Assembly (NCBI GenBank): GCA_902465435.1
Contig: CABQNH010000044.1
Span: forward strand, 1-14,127
Source: an uncultured Eubacteriales bacterium
Lineage (GTDB): Bacteria > Bacillota > Clostridia > Oscillospirales > Oscillospiraceae
Length of the DNA: 14,127 nt
Direction: 5' to 3'
Under the pieces are notes generated by a model, which was given only the letters and a program-made list of their open reading frames with translations, had not been told where the DNA came from and did not search any database. Below, in pieces: positions 5,454 to 12,853 of the stretch; within the stretch, counting starts at the first letter, position 1, and each line of letters opens with the position of its first letter. The translations under genes were made by a program, and so were the position numbers.

Positions 5454-5534
5454 CTCATATTTCGATCGTCTGCCGGTGTCTTTTTTCGGCCGCGGCAGAA
5501 ACTCGTCTCTTCTTCCGCGCGGGAAAGCGCCGTC

Positions 5535-6671
5535 CTACTGCCCCTGTGGCAGGGTTTGCTTTCCGCTTCCCGCAACCCGACGCTCTATTTGCTCGACGAT
5601 CCGTGCCGCGCCGTCGTGCGGCAGGCAGGTGGCCTGCGCGCTCAGCATACCCTGTGCGGCCACCGGATCAAAAACCAACCGATCCGCAAAACGAGCCGCC
5701 TCCTGCGTGCTTTGTGCAAAATAGGACATCCCGTGCTCTGCGAAAAATTTCGCATTTTTCGTCTCCACACCGGGAATGACCATTGTGTGCACCAGCGGAA
5801 CGCCCAAAACCGCAGCCTCCGAGCTGGAGATCCCGCCGGCCTTGGAAAGCAGCACGTCTGCTGCGCGCATATAGGCCGCAACCTCATTGGTAAACGGCAC
5901 GGAAAGGACAGCAGGCGCAAGCCGCTCCAGCGCGGCAGCCAGCTCCGCGTTGCGGCCGGTCAGCACAACGACCAGCATCCGCTCATCCGGGATCCGCAGG
6001 ATCGTCTCGCACAGGGAAACCGCGTCCCCGCAGCCGATTCCGCCGGTCATGACAAGATAGAGCTTTTTCTCCTGCGGCAGTCCGAGCCGGGCGCGTGCCT
6101 CCGCCTTCGGCTGTGGGGTCAGGAAGCGCGCGGAAACCGGCATCCCGCTTGCATACAGCTTTCCCGCCGGAACGCCTGCGAGCACGCAGGGCTTCTCCAG
6201 CTCGGCATGCGGCAGAAAATAGCCGTCCAGCTCCGTTTCCGGCAGGAAAGGGATGCAGGTGTAATCCGAAAGAACGCCATAGGTCAGAACATTGAATTGC
6301 TCGTGCCTGCGCAGATAGGTCAGCGTCTCCATCGGGAAAAGATGCGAGCAGACAACGGCGTCATAGCCATGCTCGAGAATATAGGCCTTGAGCTGTCTGG
6401 CATGTCGGATATTGGCAAGGTAGACCGGCGAGGTGACGCCGGTCGCGCTGTATTTTTCGCCCGCAAAATACATCATGCCGAACAGCGAGGGTGTCTTTGT
6501 GGAAATATGGTTCAATATCTTCTCAAAGCTCAGGGCACTCGGCTCCCCGAACATCCGCAAAAGGTCAAGGAAATCTGCCTGATGGCCGCGTGCCTGCGCA
6601 GCCTCCTGCACGGCATAGGCGCAGTGGTTATGCCCCTCGCCGGTGCTGCAGCTTAAAAGCAGCAACTTCAT
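5535..6671 (-). CDS. MGDG synthase/UgtP-like diacylglycerol glycosyltransferase
   Basis: 378-aa GT28-type enzyme that probably transfers a sugar from a UDP-sugar to diacylglycerol at the inner face of the membrane. The N-terminal half looks like the MGDG-synthase domain (PF06925): LLLLSCSTGEGHN with the family GEGH (residues 11-14), VVCSHLFPMETL, and GVLSDYTCIPFLPETELDGYF. The C-terminal half is the GT28 C domain: VMTGGIGCGD, LLSKAGGISSSEAAVLGVP (donor-binding region) and VIPGVETKNAKFF. The start at 6671 was preferred over an upstream in-frame ATG at 6719, because the latter lies inside the preceding gene and 6671 has GGGAGG in good position. It is the last gene of the minus-strand series, 28 nt after the preceding stop. 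It could be a glucosyl- or galactosyltransferase; the sequence does not settle which. Confidence 0.85.
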   Translation of the reverse strand: MKLLLLSCSTGEGHNHCAYAVQEAAQARGHQADFLDLLRMFGEPSALSFEKILNHISTKTPSLFGMMYFAGEKYSATGVTSPVYLANIRHARQLKAYILEHGYDAVVCSHLFPMETLTYLRRHEQFNVLTYGVLSDYTCIPFLPETELDGYFLPHAELEKPCVLAGVPAGKLYASGMPVSARFLTPQPKAEARARLGLPQEKKLYLVMTGGIGCGDAVSLCETILRIPDERMLVVVLTGRNAELAAALERLAPAVLSVPFTNEVAAYMRAADVLLSKAGGISSSEAAVLGVPLVHTMVIPGVETKNAKFFAEHGMSYFAQSTQEAARFADRLVFDPVAAQGMLSAQATCLPHDGAARIVEQIERRVAGSGKQTLPQGQ

Positions 6672-6699
6672 GTCCGTTCCCTCCCATTCGCGCCCGCCG

Positions 6700-7296
6700 T
6701 CAGGCGCGCAGATTTGCAAGCGTCGTTCCGTTCAGCCATTGCAGCAGCTCCTGCGGCGTGCCGGGCAGATCCACGGTGTAAAACTCGGTTCTGCCCGGGA
6801 TCATCTGCGCCGCATCGTCGCTTTCCGCCCAGGTCACGCGCTGCAGAATCCTCTTTTGACAGGCAAGCAGCCCCTCCTGTGGGACCTGCTCGTACTGCAG
6901 CAGGATCGTCGCGTGCAGATTGTCCGAGCTCCAGCGTCCAAAATTGGTCGTAGGACTTTTCCAGAGCCACTGGCTGCGGTGGCCGCCTTCCAGCGTTTTC
7001 ACGCGCTTCAGGTAGCCGTCGCGAATATCCTGCGTGCAGCGCATCAGCCAGATCACATGATAGCCCGCCTTTTGAAACAGCTCGCAGACGTCGAAGAAGG
7101 AAGCCTCCATCAGAAGTCCGTCCTGCAGCATCATGGCAAACTGGTTGACGCAGACAAAGGCGACCTCCGTGCGGCCGTCCACCGTAATGGGAACGTCGCG
7201 GCACTCCGGCGGAACCAGTCCCTGCCAGAGCCGCTTCCAGGTTTCGGGGTCGCTCTGCGCGGTATGAGACTCTTTATGAAAAAAGGGAAATTTCAT
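6700..7296 (-). CDS. Hypothetical protein, 198 aa
   Basis: I do not recognise a family. The ATG at 7296 has an excellent SD (TAGGAGG, 7309-7303 on the minus strand), and codon use resembles the neighbours, so it is likely a real gene. The protein looks soluble, with no signal peptide or membrane segment. It is rich in Trp, notably in the section with WLWKSPTTNF and GRWSSDN (residues ~110-127). An aromatic-rich segment, SFFDVCELFQKAGYHVIWLM (~66-85), looks like a strand-helix-strand core. It sits between the sirtuin (108 nt upstream) and the glycosyltransferase (28 nt downstream), probably co-transcribed with the latter. Confidence 0.75.
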   Translation of the reverse strand: MKFPFFHKESHTAQSDPETWKRLWQGLVPPECRDVPITVDGRTEVAFVCVNQFAMMLQDGLLMEASFFDVCELFQKAGYHVIWLMRCTQDIRDGYLKRVKTLEGGHRSQWLWKSPTTNFGRWSSDNLHATILLQYEQVPQEGLLACQKRILQRVTWAESDDAAQMIPGRTEFYTVDLPGTPQELLQWLNGTTLANLRA

Positions 7297-7344
7297 GGCG
7301 TTGCCTCCTAAAAGCGAAAAGTATGGGGTGCGCTTGGAATTTCC

Positions 7345-7363
7345 CTGCGCGAAAGCCGCGCAG
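7345..7363. repeat. Hairpin between sirtuin and hypothetical gene
   Basis: CTGCGCG (7345-7351) pairs perfectly with CGCGCAG (7357-7363) around a 5-nt loop, in the 108-nt gap after the sirtuin stop codon. There is no U-tract on the minus strand, so it is more likely an operon-internal processing or stability hairpin than a full terminator. Confidence 0.5.
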
Positions 7364-7404
7364 AGGATTGCATCCGGCCGTATCCTTCGGAACGCAGGAA
7401 TGCC

Positions 7405-8118
7405 TCAGAGCTGCGAAAACACCTCGCCCAGCGGCTCGTGCAGCACCAAGTTCGCCTTTTTGTCATAAGGCGTCTTGTCACGGTTGATCAGTACCATACG
7501 GTCGCCGTGGTAATAGCGGATAAGCCCCGCTGCGGGATAAACGGTCAGAGAGGTTCCCGCAACAATCAGAACGTCCGCCTGCTCAATCGCCTCAATGGAT
7601 TTTTGCACAATATCCTCGTCGAGCGATTCCCCATATAAAACGACGTCCGGCTTAATGATTCCGCCGCAATCGCACAGCGGAACGCCCGGTGCATTCTTTA
7701 TCGTCTCCGCCGGATAGGCTTTCCCGCATTTCATGCAGTAATTGCGCAGCGCGCTGCCGTGCAGCTCGTAAACCGTCCGGCTGCCCGCTTTTTGGTGCAG
7801 GCCGTCGATGTTCTGCGTCACCACGGCGGCAAGGCGTCCTTCCTGCTCCCACTGCGCCAGCTTTCTGTGCGTGATGTTCGGCGAGAAGCCGAGCGGGAGC
7901 ATTTTCTCCCGGTAAAAGCGGAAAAAGTCCTTTGGACTTATCCGGAAATTCTCAATGCTGATAAACAGCTCCGGCGGTGGGGTAAAATACTGGTTGTACA
8001 GCCCTTCCGTGCTGCGGAAATCCGGTATTCCGGACTCCGTCGATACGCCTGCACCGCCGAAGAATACCATGTGCTTTCCTTCCTGGATCCACGCCTTCAA
8101 TGTCTCGATCTTATTCAT
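7405..8118 (-). CDS. cobB: Sir2-family NAD-dependent protein deacylase
   Basis: 237-aa sirtuin, a normal length for bacterial Sir2/CobB. It removes acyl groups from lysines using NAD. Seen motifs: GAGVSTESGIPDFRS (residues 22-36, NAD site), TQNIDGLHQKAG (101-112), ELHGS with catalytic His120, zinc-ligand pairs CMKC (128/131) and CDC (149/151), GTSLTVYPAAGL and INRDKTP. The start at 8118 is supported by GAGGAGG just upstream and by overlap with the trmD stop: TAA at 8113-8111, 8 nt shared. An in-frame ATG at 8151 would lie deep in trmD. The gene follows trmD in a tightly packed operon. Its target is not evident from context. The gene symbol follows common usage for the family. Confidence 0.93.
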   Translation of the reverse strand: MNKIETLKAWIQEGKHMVFFGGAGVSTESGIPDFRSTEGLYNQYFTPPPELFISIENFRISPKDFFRFYREKMLPLGFSPNITHRKLAQWEQEGRLAAVVTQNIDGLHQKAGSRTVYELHGSALRNYCMKCGKAYPAETIKNAPGVPLCDCGGIIKPDVVLYGESLDEDIVQKSIEAIEQADVLIVAGTSLTVYPAAGLIRYYHGDRMVLINRDKTPYDKKANLVLHEPLGEVFSQL

Positions 8119-8893
8119 GCCGTTTTCCTCCTCGGTTGCGGAAGACCTCATCCTGTGCCTCCATCTCCTGAACGAACTTCTTCTCTGCGCGGGTTCTGTT
8201 TGGGATCGTCAGCTTTGCAAACAGGTCGGGTCTGCGATGGAACGTGCGAAGAATCGACTGCTGCCTGCGCCAGCGCGCGACCCTTCCGTGGTCGCCGGAA
8301 AGCAGAACCGGCGGCACGGCAAGCCCCTGCCACTCAGCAGGCCGCGAATACTGCGGATACTCCAAAAGGCCGGAATAATGGCTCTCATCCTCAAAGCATT
8401 CCGCGTCCGGCAGAACGCCCGGCACCATACGGCAGACACAGTCCGCGATCACCATGGCGGGCAGCTCGCCGCCGGTCAGGACAAAGTCGCCGATGGAGAT
8501 TTCCTCGTCGACGCATTCATCGATAAAGCGCTGGTCGATGCCCTCATAATGCCCGCAGACCAGCACCAGATTCTCATGATCCCGCAGAAGCTGCTTGGCC
8601 TTCTCCTGCGTAAAGGTCGTTCCGCAGGGCGACAGGAAAATGGTATGCACCGGCGCGCCGACCTCGTCGCAGATGGTCTGCCAGCAGCGCCACAGGGGGT
8701 CTGCCTGCAGAATTGCGCCGCGTCCGCCGCCGTAAGGATAGTCGTCCACCTGATTCTGCCGGTTGGCTGTATAATCGCGGATCTGGTGCGCCTCAATGCG
8801 AATGTAGCCGCGCTCCTGCGCCCGGCCTAAAATCGACTCGTTCATCATATCGCCGACCGTATCCGGAAAGAGCGTCATAATGTCAATTCTCAT
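8111..8893 (-). CDS. trmD: tRNA (guanine37-N1)-methyltransferase
   Basis: 260-aa SPOUT methyltransferase that makes m1G37 in tRNAs reading CNN and GGN codons, preventing +1 frameshifts. It starts MRIDIMTLFPD, has DYPYGGGRGAILQ, then the knotted SAM site with GHYEGIDQRF and SIGDFVLTGGELPAMV, and the C-terminal part RPAEWQGLAVPPVLLSGDHG and RRPDLFAKL. Length and motifs are complete. One mild oddity is GGGRGAILQ where most homologues have GGGxGMVM. Its ATG overlaps the rimM stop by 11 nt and its own stop overlaps the sirtuin start by 8 nt, so translation through the three genes is coupled. rimM-trmD order is conserved in bacteria, but the usual rpsP and rplS partners are missing here. Confidence 0.97.
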   Translation of the reverse strand: MRIDIMTLFPDTVGDMMNESILGRAQERGYIRIEAHQIRDYTANRQNQVDDYPYGGGRGAILQADPLWRCWQTICDEVGAPVHTIFLSPCGTTFTQEKAKQLLRDHENLVLVCGHYEGIDQRFIDECVDEEISIGDFVLTGGELPAMVIADCVCRMVPGVLPDAECFEDESHYSGLLEYPQYSRPAEWQGLAVPPVLLSGDHGRVARWRRQQSILRTFHRRPDLFAKLTIPNRTRAEKKFVQEMEAQDEVFRNRGGKRHE

Positions 8894-9377
8894 CCGTCGC
8901 CATTCCTTCGATCCGTGCGATTTTTACATAGCGCTCCGCGAGGTTAATCTCCTTCACAAACGCCTTCACTGCAGGAACCATATATTCCCGTTCACCGCGA
9001 ATGACATAGACATCGCTCGACGGCATGGTCAGTACGTCCTGAATTTCCCCGAAGCGCTCGCCCGCCTCGTCCACTGCGGCGCAGCCGATCAAATCGGCGA
9101 TAAAGACTGCGCCCTCCGGAAGCCGCGCGGCCGCCTTATCAATTTTGACAACCTTCCCGCGCAGCGCCGCTGCCTGCTCCACGGTATCAATGCCCTTCAG
9201 CTTCGCCAGCACGCAGGTCTTCTGCACGCGGGTGCGCTCCACACGATAGGGTGTCGTGCCCAGATAGAATTCCGAAAAGTCAAGCAGGAACTCGGGGCTG
9301 TCCGCCCACGGAAGTATTTTAATTTCGCCGTGAATGCCGTGCGTGGCGACAATTTCGCCGGTTTCAAGATATTCCAT
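8883..9377 (-). CDS. rimM: 16S rRNA processing / 30S maturation factor RimM
   Basis: 164 aa, the normal size. RimM binds S19 in the 30S head and helps late small-subunit assembly. The N-terminal RimM domain shows TGEIVATHGIHGEIKI (residues 6-21) and the C-terminal PRC-barrel contains GEIQDVLTMPSSDVYVI and YMVPAVKAFV. The start has GGAGG at 8 nt and lies one base after the dehydrogenase stop (TAG 9381-9379). It overlaps trmD by 11 nt. This is a housekeeping gene embedded behind a transporter and an oxidoreductase gene, so its transcription probably depends on the promoter near 11365. Confidence 0.96.
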   Translation of the reverse strand: MEYLETGEIVATHGIHGEIKILPWADSPEFLLDFSEFYLGTTPYRVERTRVQKTCVLAKLKGIDTVEQAAALRGKVVKIDKAAARLPEGAVFIADLIGCAAVDEAGERFGEIQDVLTMPSSDVYVIRGEREYMVPAVKAFVKEINLAERYVKIARIEGMATDEN

Positions 9378-9378
9378 G

Positions 9379-10158
9379 CTATTGTCCTCCGTGCTTCTGC
9401 TGTCTGCACCAGATTTGCATCACCAGACGGTGCGGCAGCAGCTTCACCGCCCGCACCATTGCGCGAACCGTCGCGCCATGGATGGAAACGTCCTTCTTTG
9501 TCCGATACAGGTGACGCAGCGCAGTCGCGACCACGTCCTGCGGCGCATACACCTTATTGAAGTAGGTCACCGCCTTGTCGCTGGTCTGCTCGGCGCGGCG
9601 GAAGAAATCCGTCTGCACCCATCCCGGGCACACCGCCATGGCGCGGATTCCGCGCGGCTTCAGCTCGACGTTCAGGCTGCGGGTATAGCTCAGGACAAAT
9701 GCCTTGGTCGCCGCGTAGACGTTCAGGTAGGGCACCGGCTGAAACGCGGAAAGCGAATCCAGCTCGACAATTTTCGCGCCCTCCTGCATATAGGGCAGCG
9801 TCAGCTCAGTCATAGCGACAAGCGCCTTGACGTTCAGGTCGATCATGCCAAGCGAGTCCTTGAGCGGAATCTGCGCGTAGCTGCCGAACTTGCCGTAGCC
9901 GGAGCAGTTGACCAGCAGCCGCACATTCGGCTGCACGGCCTCGAGCAGATTGCCGTAATGCGCAAGATTGTCCGGGTTAGTAAGATCCATGGCAATCGGG
10001 CGGATCGGCGTGGAGACCTGCGTCTGCAGCTCCTCCAAAAGCTCCATTCTTCGGGCAATGACCCAAATCTCGTCAAATTTTTCCCATTCGCCCATTTGCA
10101 GGACGAACTGCTTTCCCATACCGGACGAAGCGCCGGTCACAACGGCAATTGTTTTCAT
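9379..10158 (-). CDS. Short-chain dehydrogenase/reductase (SDR)
   Basis: 259-aa classical SDR. Rossmann glycine motif TGASSGMG (residues 8-15), NCSGYG (84-89), LNVKA with Asn109, a Ser at 135/137, and the catalytic pair YAATK (Tyr148, Lys152), then CPGWVQTDF. It is an NAD(P)(H)-dependent oxidoreductase; the substrate cannot be read from sequence. The C-terminus (from about VSIHGATVRAMVRAVKLLPHRLV) is basic and hydrophobic, similar to SDRs that sit near membranes and act on lipids, but that is a guess. Start ATG 10158 overlaps the transporter stop as ATGA and has GGAAG upstream. Longer in-frame readings to 10443 lie inside the transporter gene and were rejected. It is one base before rimM. Confidence 0.92.
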   Translation of the reverse strand: MKTIAVVTGASSGMGKQFVLQMGEWEKFDEIWVIARRMELLEELQTQVSTPIRPIAMDLTNPDNLAHYGNLLEAVQPNVRLLVNCSGYGKFGSYAQIPLKDSLGMIDLNVKALVAMTELTLPYMQEGAKIVELDSLSAFQPVPYLNVYAATKAFVLSYTRSLNVELKPRGIRAMAVCPGWVQTDFFRRAEQTSDKAVTYFNKVYAPQDVVATALRHLYRTKKDVSIHGATVRAMVRAVKLLPHRLVMQIWCRQQKHGGQ

Positions 10159-11333
10159 ACGGTTTCTTCCTTTCCAGTTTTCTGCGCGGTACAAAGGATG
10201 ATCACGGTTCCGAGCGCCGCGGCCGCCGCCGCGGCAAGCAGCATGGTCTGCGCACCGAACTGCTGGCAGATCAGGCCGCCGGTGGACAGTGCGATCAGAC
10301 TGCCCGCCGTAATGGTCGCGCCGAGGTAGCTCTGCCCGCGCACGGCATCCGCACCGCAAAACAGCGCCGAGGCATAGTAGACCGAGCTGATGGAATACAG
10401 CGCAAAGCCCAGCATCTGCGAAATCTGCGCCACATAGACCCACTGATAGTTCGGTGCAAGCAACATGGTCACAGCCTTGGCAATAAAGAAAAAGCAGGAC
10501 AGCTTCATCCAGCGCTCACAGCGCGCGAGCCGCAGAAGATAGGTAAAGGTGAACATGGCAGGCAGCTCCAAAAAGGCCGCAATGGCCGCCGCCGTTCCCT
10601 GCTGTGTCTCGCCGCCGCCCTTGACCGCCATGATCTGCTGCATGAAATTGCAGATCAGGTTGTGGTTGATATAAAGGAGCGTACTGCCAAGCAGGAACAG
10701 CGTAAAGCGCGGGTTCCTGCGAAGAAACGACCCGTTTTTCGGCGCGCTCTCCTTCGGCGCGGCGGGTACCTCGCCGACCCGCATACGGAAGAACAGAAGC
10801 GAAAGAAGCAGGCCGAGACAGGTAACGGCCGTCAGCGCCGGAATCATGCCAAGGCCGAATTGCCCGACGCAAAGACCGCCGAGATAGGACATCAGGCTGT
10901 AAAACAGGGAGCCGATCCCCCGCGCGAGCCCGAAGTGGATCCTTGCGCCGTTCTGCATGGCGGAGACGCCGAGCGAATTGGCCAGCGCGGGAAGAATCTG
11001 CAGCACCACACAGGCAAGGGCAAAGAACGAAACGGCAAGCGCATGTGCCGCCGAACAGAGCAGCATCGCCACACAGGAAACAAGCATTACCGAGACGGCG
11101 GCCATCAGGACCGCCGAAAGCGTCAGGCGTCGGCTGCGGCTGACGCGCTCCGCCGCGGCAAGCTGGATCAGGATGGACAGTGCGCTGGCAAGCCCCAGCA
11201 GCAGGCTGATCCTTGCGTCGTTAAAGCGGTGACCCTTGAGATAGTTGCTGGAAAAGCTTAAAAGAACGGCGTAGCTGCCCCAAACCATGGCCTGCATCCA
11301 CGCATAAAGAACGGTTGCACCGTGTTTTTTCAT
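10155..11333 (-). CDS. Major facilitator superfamily transporter
   Basis: 392-aa membrane protein with about twelve hydrophobic segments in two halves, separated by a hydrophilic linker (residues ~200-220, EVPAAPKESAPKNGSF). The layout is MFS-like, perhaps nearest the LacY/MFS_1-like or nucleoside:H+ symporter branch. It starts with a short charged cytoplasmic tail (MKKHG), followed by a first segment near YAWMQAMVWGSYAVLLSF. ATG 11333 was chosen over 11351 because AAAGGAA is correctly placed before 11333 while 11351 has no SD. It is the first gene of the minus-strand operon, with a promoter at 11391-11363, and overlaps the dehydrogenase by 4 nt. The substrate is unknown. Confidence 0.87.
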   Translation of the reverse strand: MKKHGATVLYAWMQAMVWGSYAVLLSFSSNYLKGHRFNDARISLLLGLASALSILIQLAAAERVSRSRRLTLSAVLMAAVSVMLVSCVAMLLCSAAHALAVSFFALACVVLQILPALANSLGVSAMQNGARIHFGLARGIGSLFYSLMSYLGGLCVGQFGLGMIPALTAVTCLGLLLSLLFFRMRVGEVPAAPKESAPKNGSFLRRNPRFTLFLLGSTLLYINHNLICNFMQQIMAVKGGGETQQGTAAAIAAFLELPAMFTFTYLLRLARCERWMKLSCFFFIAKAVTMLLAPNYQWVYVAQISQMLGFALYSISSVYYASALFCGADAVRGQSYLGATITAGSLIALSTGGLICQQFGAQTMLLAAAAAAALGTVIILCTAQKTGKEETV

Positions 11334-11362
11334 ACGGACATTCCTTTCCATTTTCTACGGGT

Positions 11363-11391
11363 ATTGTAGCACATTTTTTTGCCTTTCGCAA
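11363..11391 (-). promoter_or_regulatory. Sigma-70-type promoter of the minus operon
   Basis: On the minus strand TTGCGA (11391-11386), 17-nt spacer, TACAAT (11368-11363), with TG two bases before the -10 (TGCTACAAT). The start of transcription would be near 11356, giving a leader of about 23 nt that holds the AAAGGAA site of the MFS gene. Confidence 0.75.
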
Positions 11392-11420
11392 CCGCAGCGC
11401 GCAAAAACGCGGTTGCGAAA
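11384..11420. promoter_or_regulatory. Inverted repeat spanning both -35 boxes, candidate operator
   Basis: TTTCGCAACCGC (11384-11395) and GCGGTTGCGAAA (11409-11420) are perfect inverted copies separated by 13 bp. Each arm contains the -35 element of one of the two divergent promoters. It lies upstream of both predicted transcription starts, so it would not be in either RNA; a DNA-binding site is the natural reading. Confidence 0.6.
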
Positions 11421-11441
11421 CCGGAAAAACAGCGATATAAT
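11413..11441 (+). promoter_or_regulatory. Sigma-70-type promoter of mnmE-nifS
   Basis: TTGCGA (11413-11418), 17-nt spacer, perfect TATAAT (11436-11441). Predicted start is near 11448, leaving about 33 nt before the chosen mnmE ATG. It is the mirror image of the minus promoter: same -35 sequence and spacer length. Confidence 0.8.
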
Positions 11442-11480
11442 AAGGCAAAACGAGACGAAATGCAAATGAGGGAATATCGT

Positions 11481-12842
11481 ATGGCAGATACCATCGCTGC
11501 AATTGCCACAGGGAAAGCGCCCTGTGCCATCGGAATTCTGCGCCTGTCCGGCGACGGCTGTGCCGAAATCGCGGGACGCGTCGTGCAGCCTGTATGCGGC
11601 AGGCCGCTTTCGCAGTGCGAGAACCGGAAGCTGACCCTGTCGCGGCTTTATGACCGGGACGGACGGCTGATCGACGAGGTGCTTGCGGTTTACACGCGCG
11701 CGCCGCATACCTATACCGGAGAGGACACCGTCGAGCTGCAATGCCACGGCTCCCCGGCCGCGCTTGCCGCCGGATTGGAGGCGCTTCTTTGCGCGGGCGC
11801 GCGGCAGGCCGGCCCCGGCGAGTTTACAAAGCGTGCCTTTCTGAACGGGCAGATGGATTTGACGCAGGCCGAAGCCGTCATCGACCTGATCGACGCGGAA
11901 ACTGCCGACGCTGCGGCCAATGCGGCCGGGCAGATTGGCGGCGCGCTGCGGCGGCGGCTGGATCCGATCTACGCGCAGCTGACCGACATTTGCAGCCATT
12001 TCCACGCCGTGCTGGACTATCCCGACGAGGACATTGAGGAGATTCAGCTTACGCAGTGGCAGGCCGTTTTGGAGGATGCGCGGCGCAGTCTTGCGGAGCT
12101 GCTTGCAACCTGCAGCCGCGGACAGATTCTGAAAATGGGCGTGCGTACCGCCATTGTCGGCCGACCGAACGCCGGAAAATCCAGTCTTCTGAACGCGCTG
12201 GCGGGCTACGAGCGCGTGATTGTGACGGAAATTGCGGGCACGACGCGCGACACGGTGGAGGAATCCGTGCTGCTTGGCAGCGTGCTGCTGCGGCTGACGG
12301 ATACCGCCGGGATCCATGAAACGTCCGACCGGATCGAGGCCTTGGGCGTGGCGCGCTCGCTTGCCGCCGTCCGCGAGGCAGATCTGGCGCTTTTTGTGTG
12401 CGACGGCTCCGTGCCGCTCAACGAGGAGGATCTCCGCGCAATGGAAGCGGCCAAAACGGCAAGACGCGTCCTGGCGATCGTAAATAAGACCGACCGGCCA
12501 AAGGTCGTGCAGCCGACGGCACTTCCCTTCCCGCAGGTCATTTCCCTCTCCGCCGCAACCGGCGAAGGGATCGACCGCCTGCGCGACGCGGTTTCCCGGC
12601 TCTTTGCAGACGGCACGCCCTGCGACGGCTCCATTCTGACGAATGCACGGCAGGCAGGCGCGGCCGAGCGTGCGCAGCAGTCGCTTGCAGCGGCGCTTAC
12701 CTCCCTGCGCAGCGGCATGACGCCGGATGCGGTGCTGGTCGACGTGGAGGAGGCCATGCAGGCACTCGGCGAGCTGACCGGCCGGGTCGTGCGCGAGGAT
12801 ATCACAAACCGAATTTTTGAACGCTTCTGCGTCGGAAAGTAA
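11481..12842 (+). CDS. mnmE: tRNA uridine-5-carboxymethylaminomethyl GTPase MnmE
   Basis: 453 aa, normal for MnmE (TrmE), which with MnmG installs (carboxymethyl)aminomethyl at C5 of wobble U34. The N-terminal folate-binding part shows DTIAAIATGKAPCAIGILRLSG and TGEDTVELQCHG, then GEFTKRAFLNG-MDLTQAEAV. The G domain has GRPNAGKSS (residues 227-235), GTTRDTVEE, DTAGIH and NKTD. It ends in the C-x-G-K motif CVGK with the conserved Cys. ATG 11481 fits the family N-terminus and has GAGGGA (11468-11473); in-frame ATGs just upstream lack this. It has the window's best promoter and is followed after 11 nt by the desulfurase gene. Confidence 0.96.
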   Translation: MADTIAAIATGKAPCAIGILRLSGDGCAEIAGRVVQPVCGRPLSQCENRKLTLSRLYDRDGRLIDEVLAVYTRAPHTYTGEDTVELQCHGSPAALAAGLEALLCAGARQAGPGEFTKRAFLNGQMDLTQAEAVIDLIDAETADAAANAAGQIGGALRRRLDPIYAQLTDICSHFHAVLDYPDEDIEEIQLTQWQAVLEDARRSLAELLATCSRGQILKMGVRTAIVGRPNAGKSSLLNALAGYERVIVTEIAGTTRDTVEESVLLGSVLLRLTDTAGIHETSDRIEALGVARSLAAVREADLALFVCDGSVPLNEEDLRAMEAAKTARRVLAIVNKTDRPKVVQPTALPFPQVISLSAATGEGIDRLRDAVSRLFADGTPCDGSILTNARQAGAAERAQQSLAAALTSLRSGMTPDAVLVDVEEAMQALGELTGRVVREDITNRIFERFCVGK

Positions 12843-12853
12843 CGAGGTAAGCC

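Larger units (their letters stand above)
4947..5534. other. Gene-free, hairpin-rich convergent intergenic region
   Basis: 588 bases between the plus salvage operon and the minus operon, with no credible gene. From left to right: a small hairpin GCGCCT/AGGCGC (4954-4967); box-plus-hairpin module on the minus strand (4995-5067); an AT-rich stretch with TTTGAAA/TTTCAAA; a CGCGAG hairpin (5169-5212); a degenerate plus-strand box with 14-bp hairpin (5218-5274); a minus-strand module (5276-5350); a second AT-rich stretch; a CGCGAG hairpin (5423-5453); and a GC-rich tail near 5470-5530. The two halves starting at 4995 and 5276 are diverged direct repeats with a 282-bp period at their left ends. The overall job is probably termination for both operons. 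Confidence 0.7.

Noticed and set aside
5556..6656. 366-codon plus-strand open frame
   Set aside because: It is antisense to the glycosyltransferase and runs with basic, His/Arg-rich content typical of a GC-rich shadow.
10149..11261. 370-codon plus-strand open frame
   Set aside because: It is antisense to the MFS transporter and is highly charged and repetitive, as expected for the complement of membrane-protein codons.
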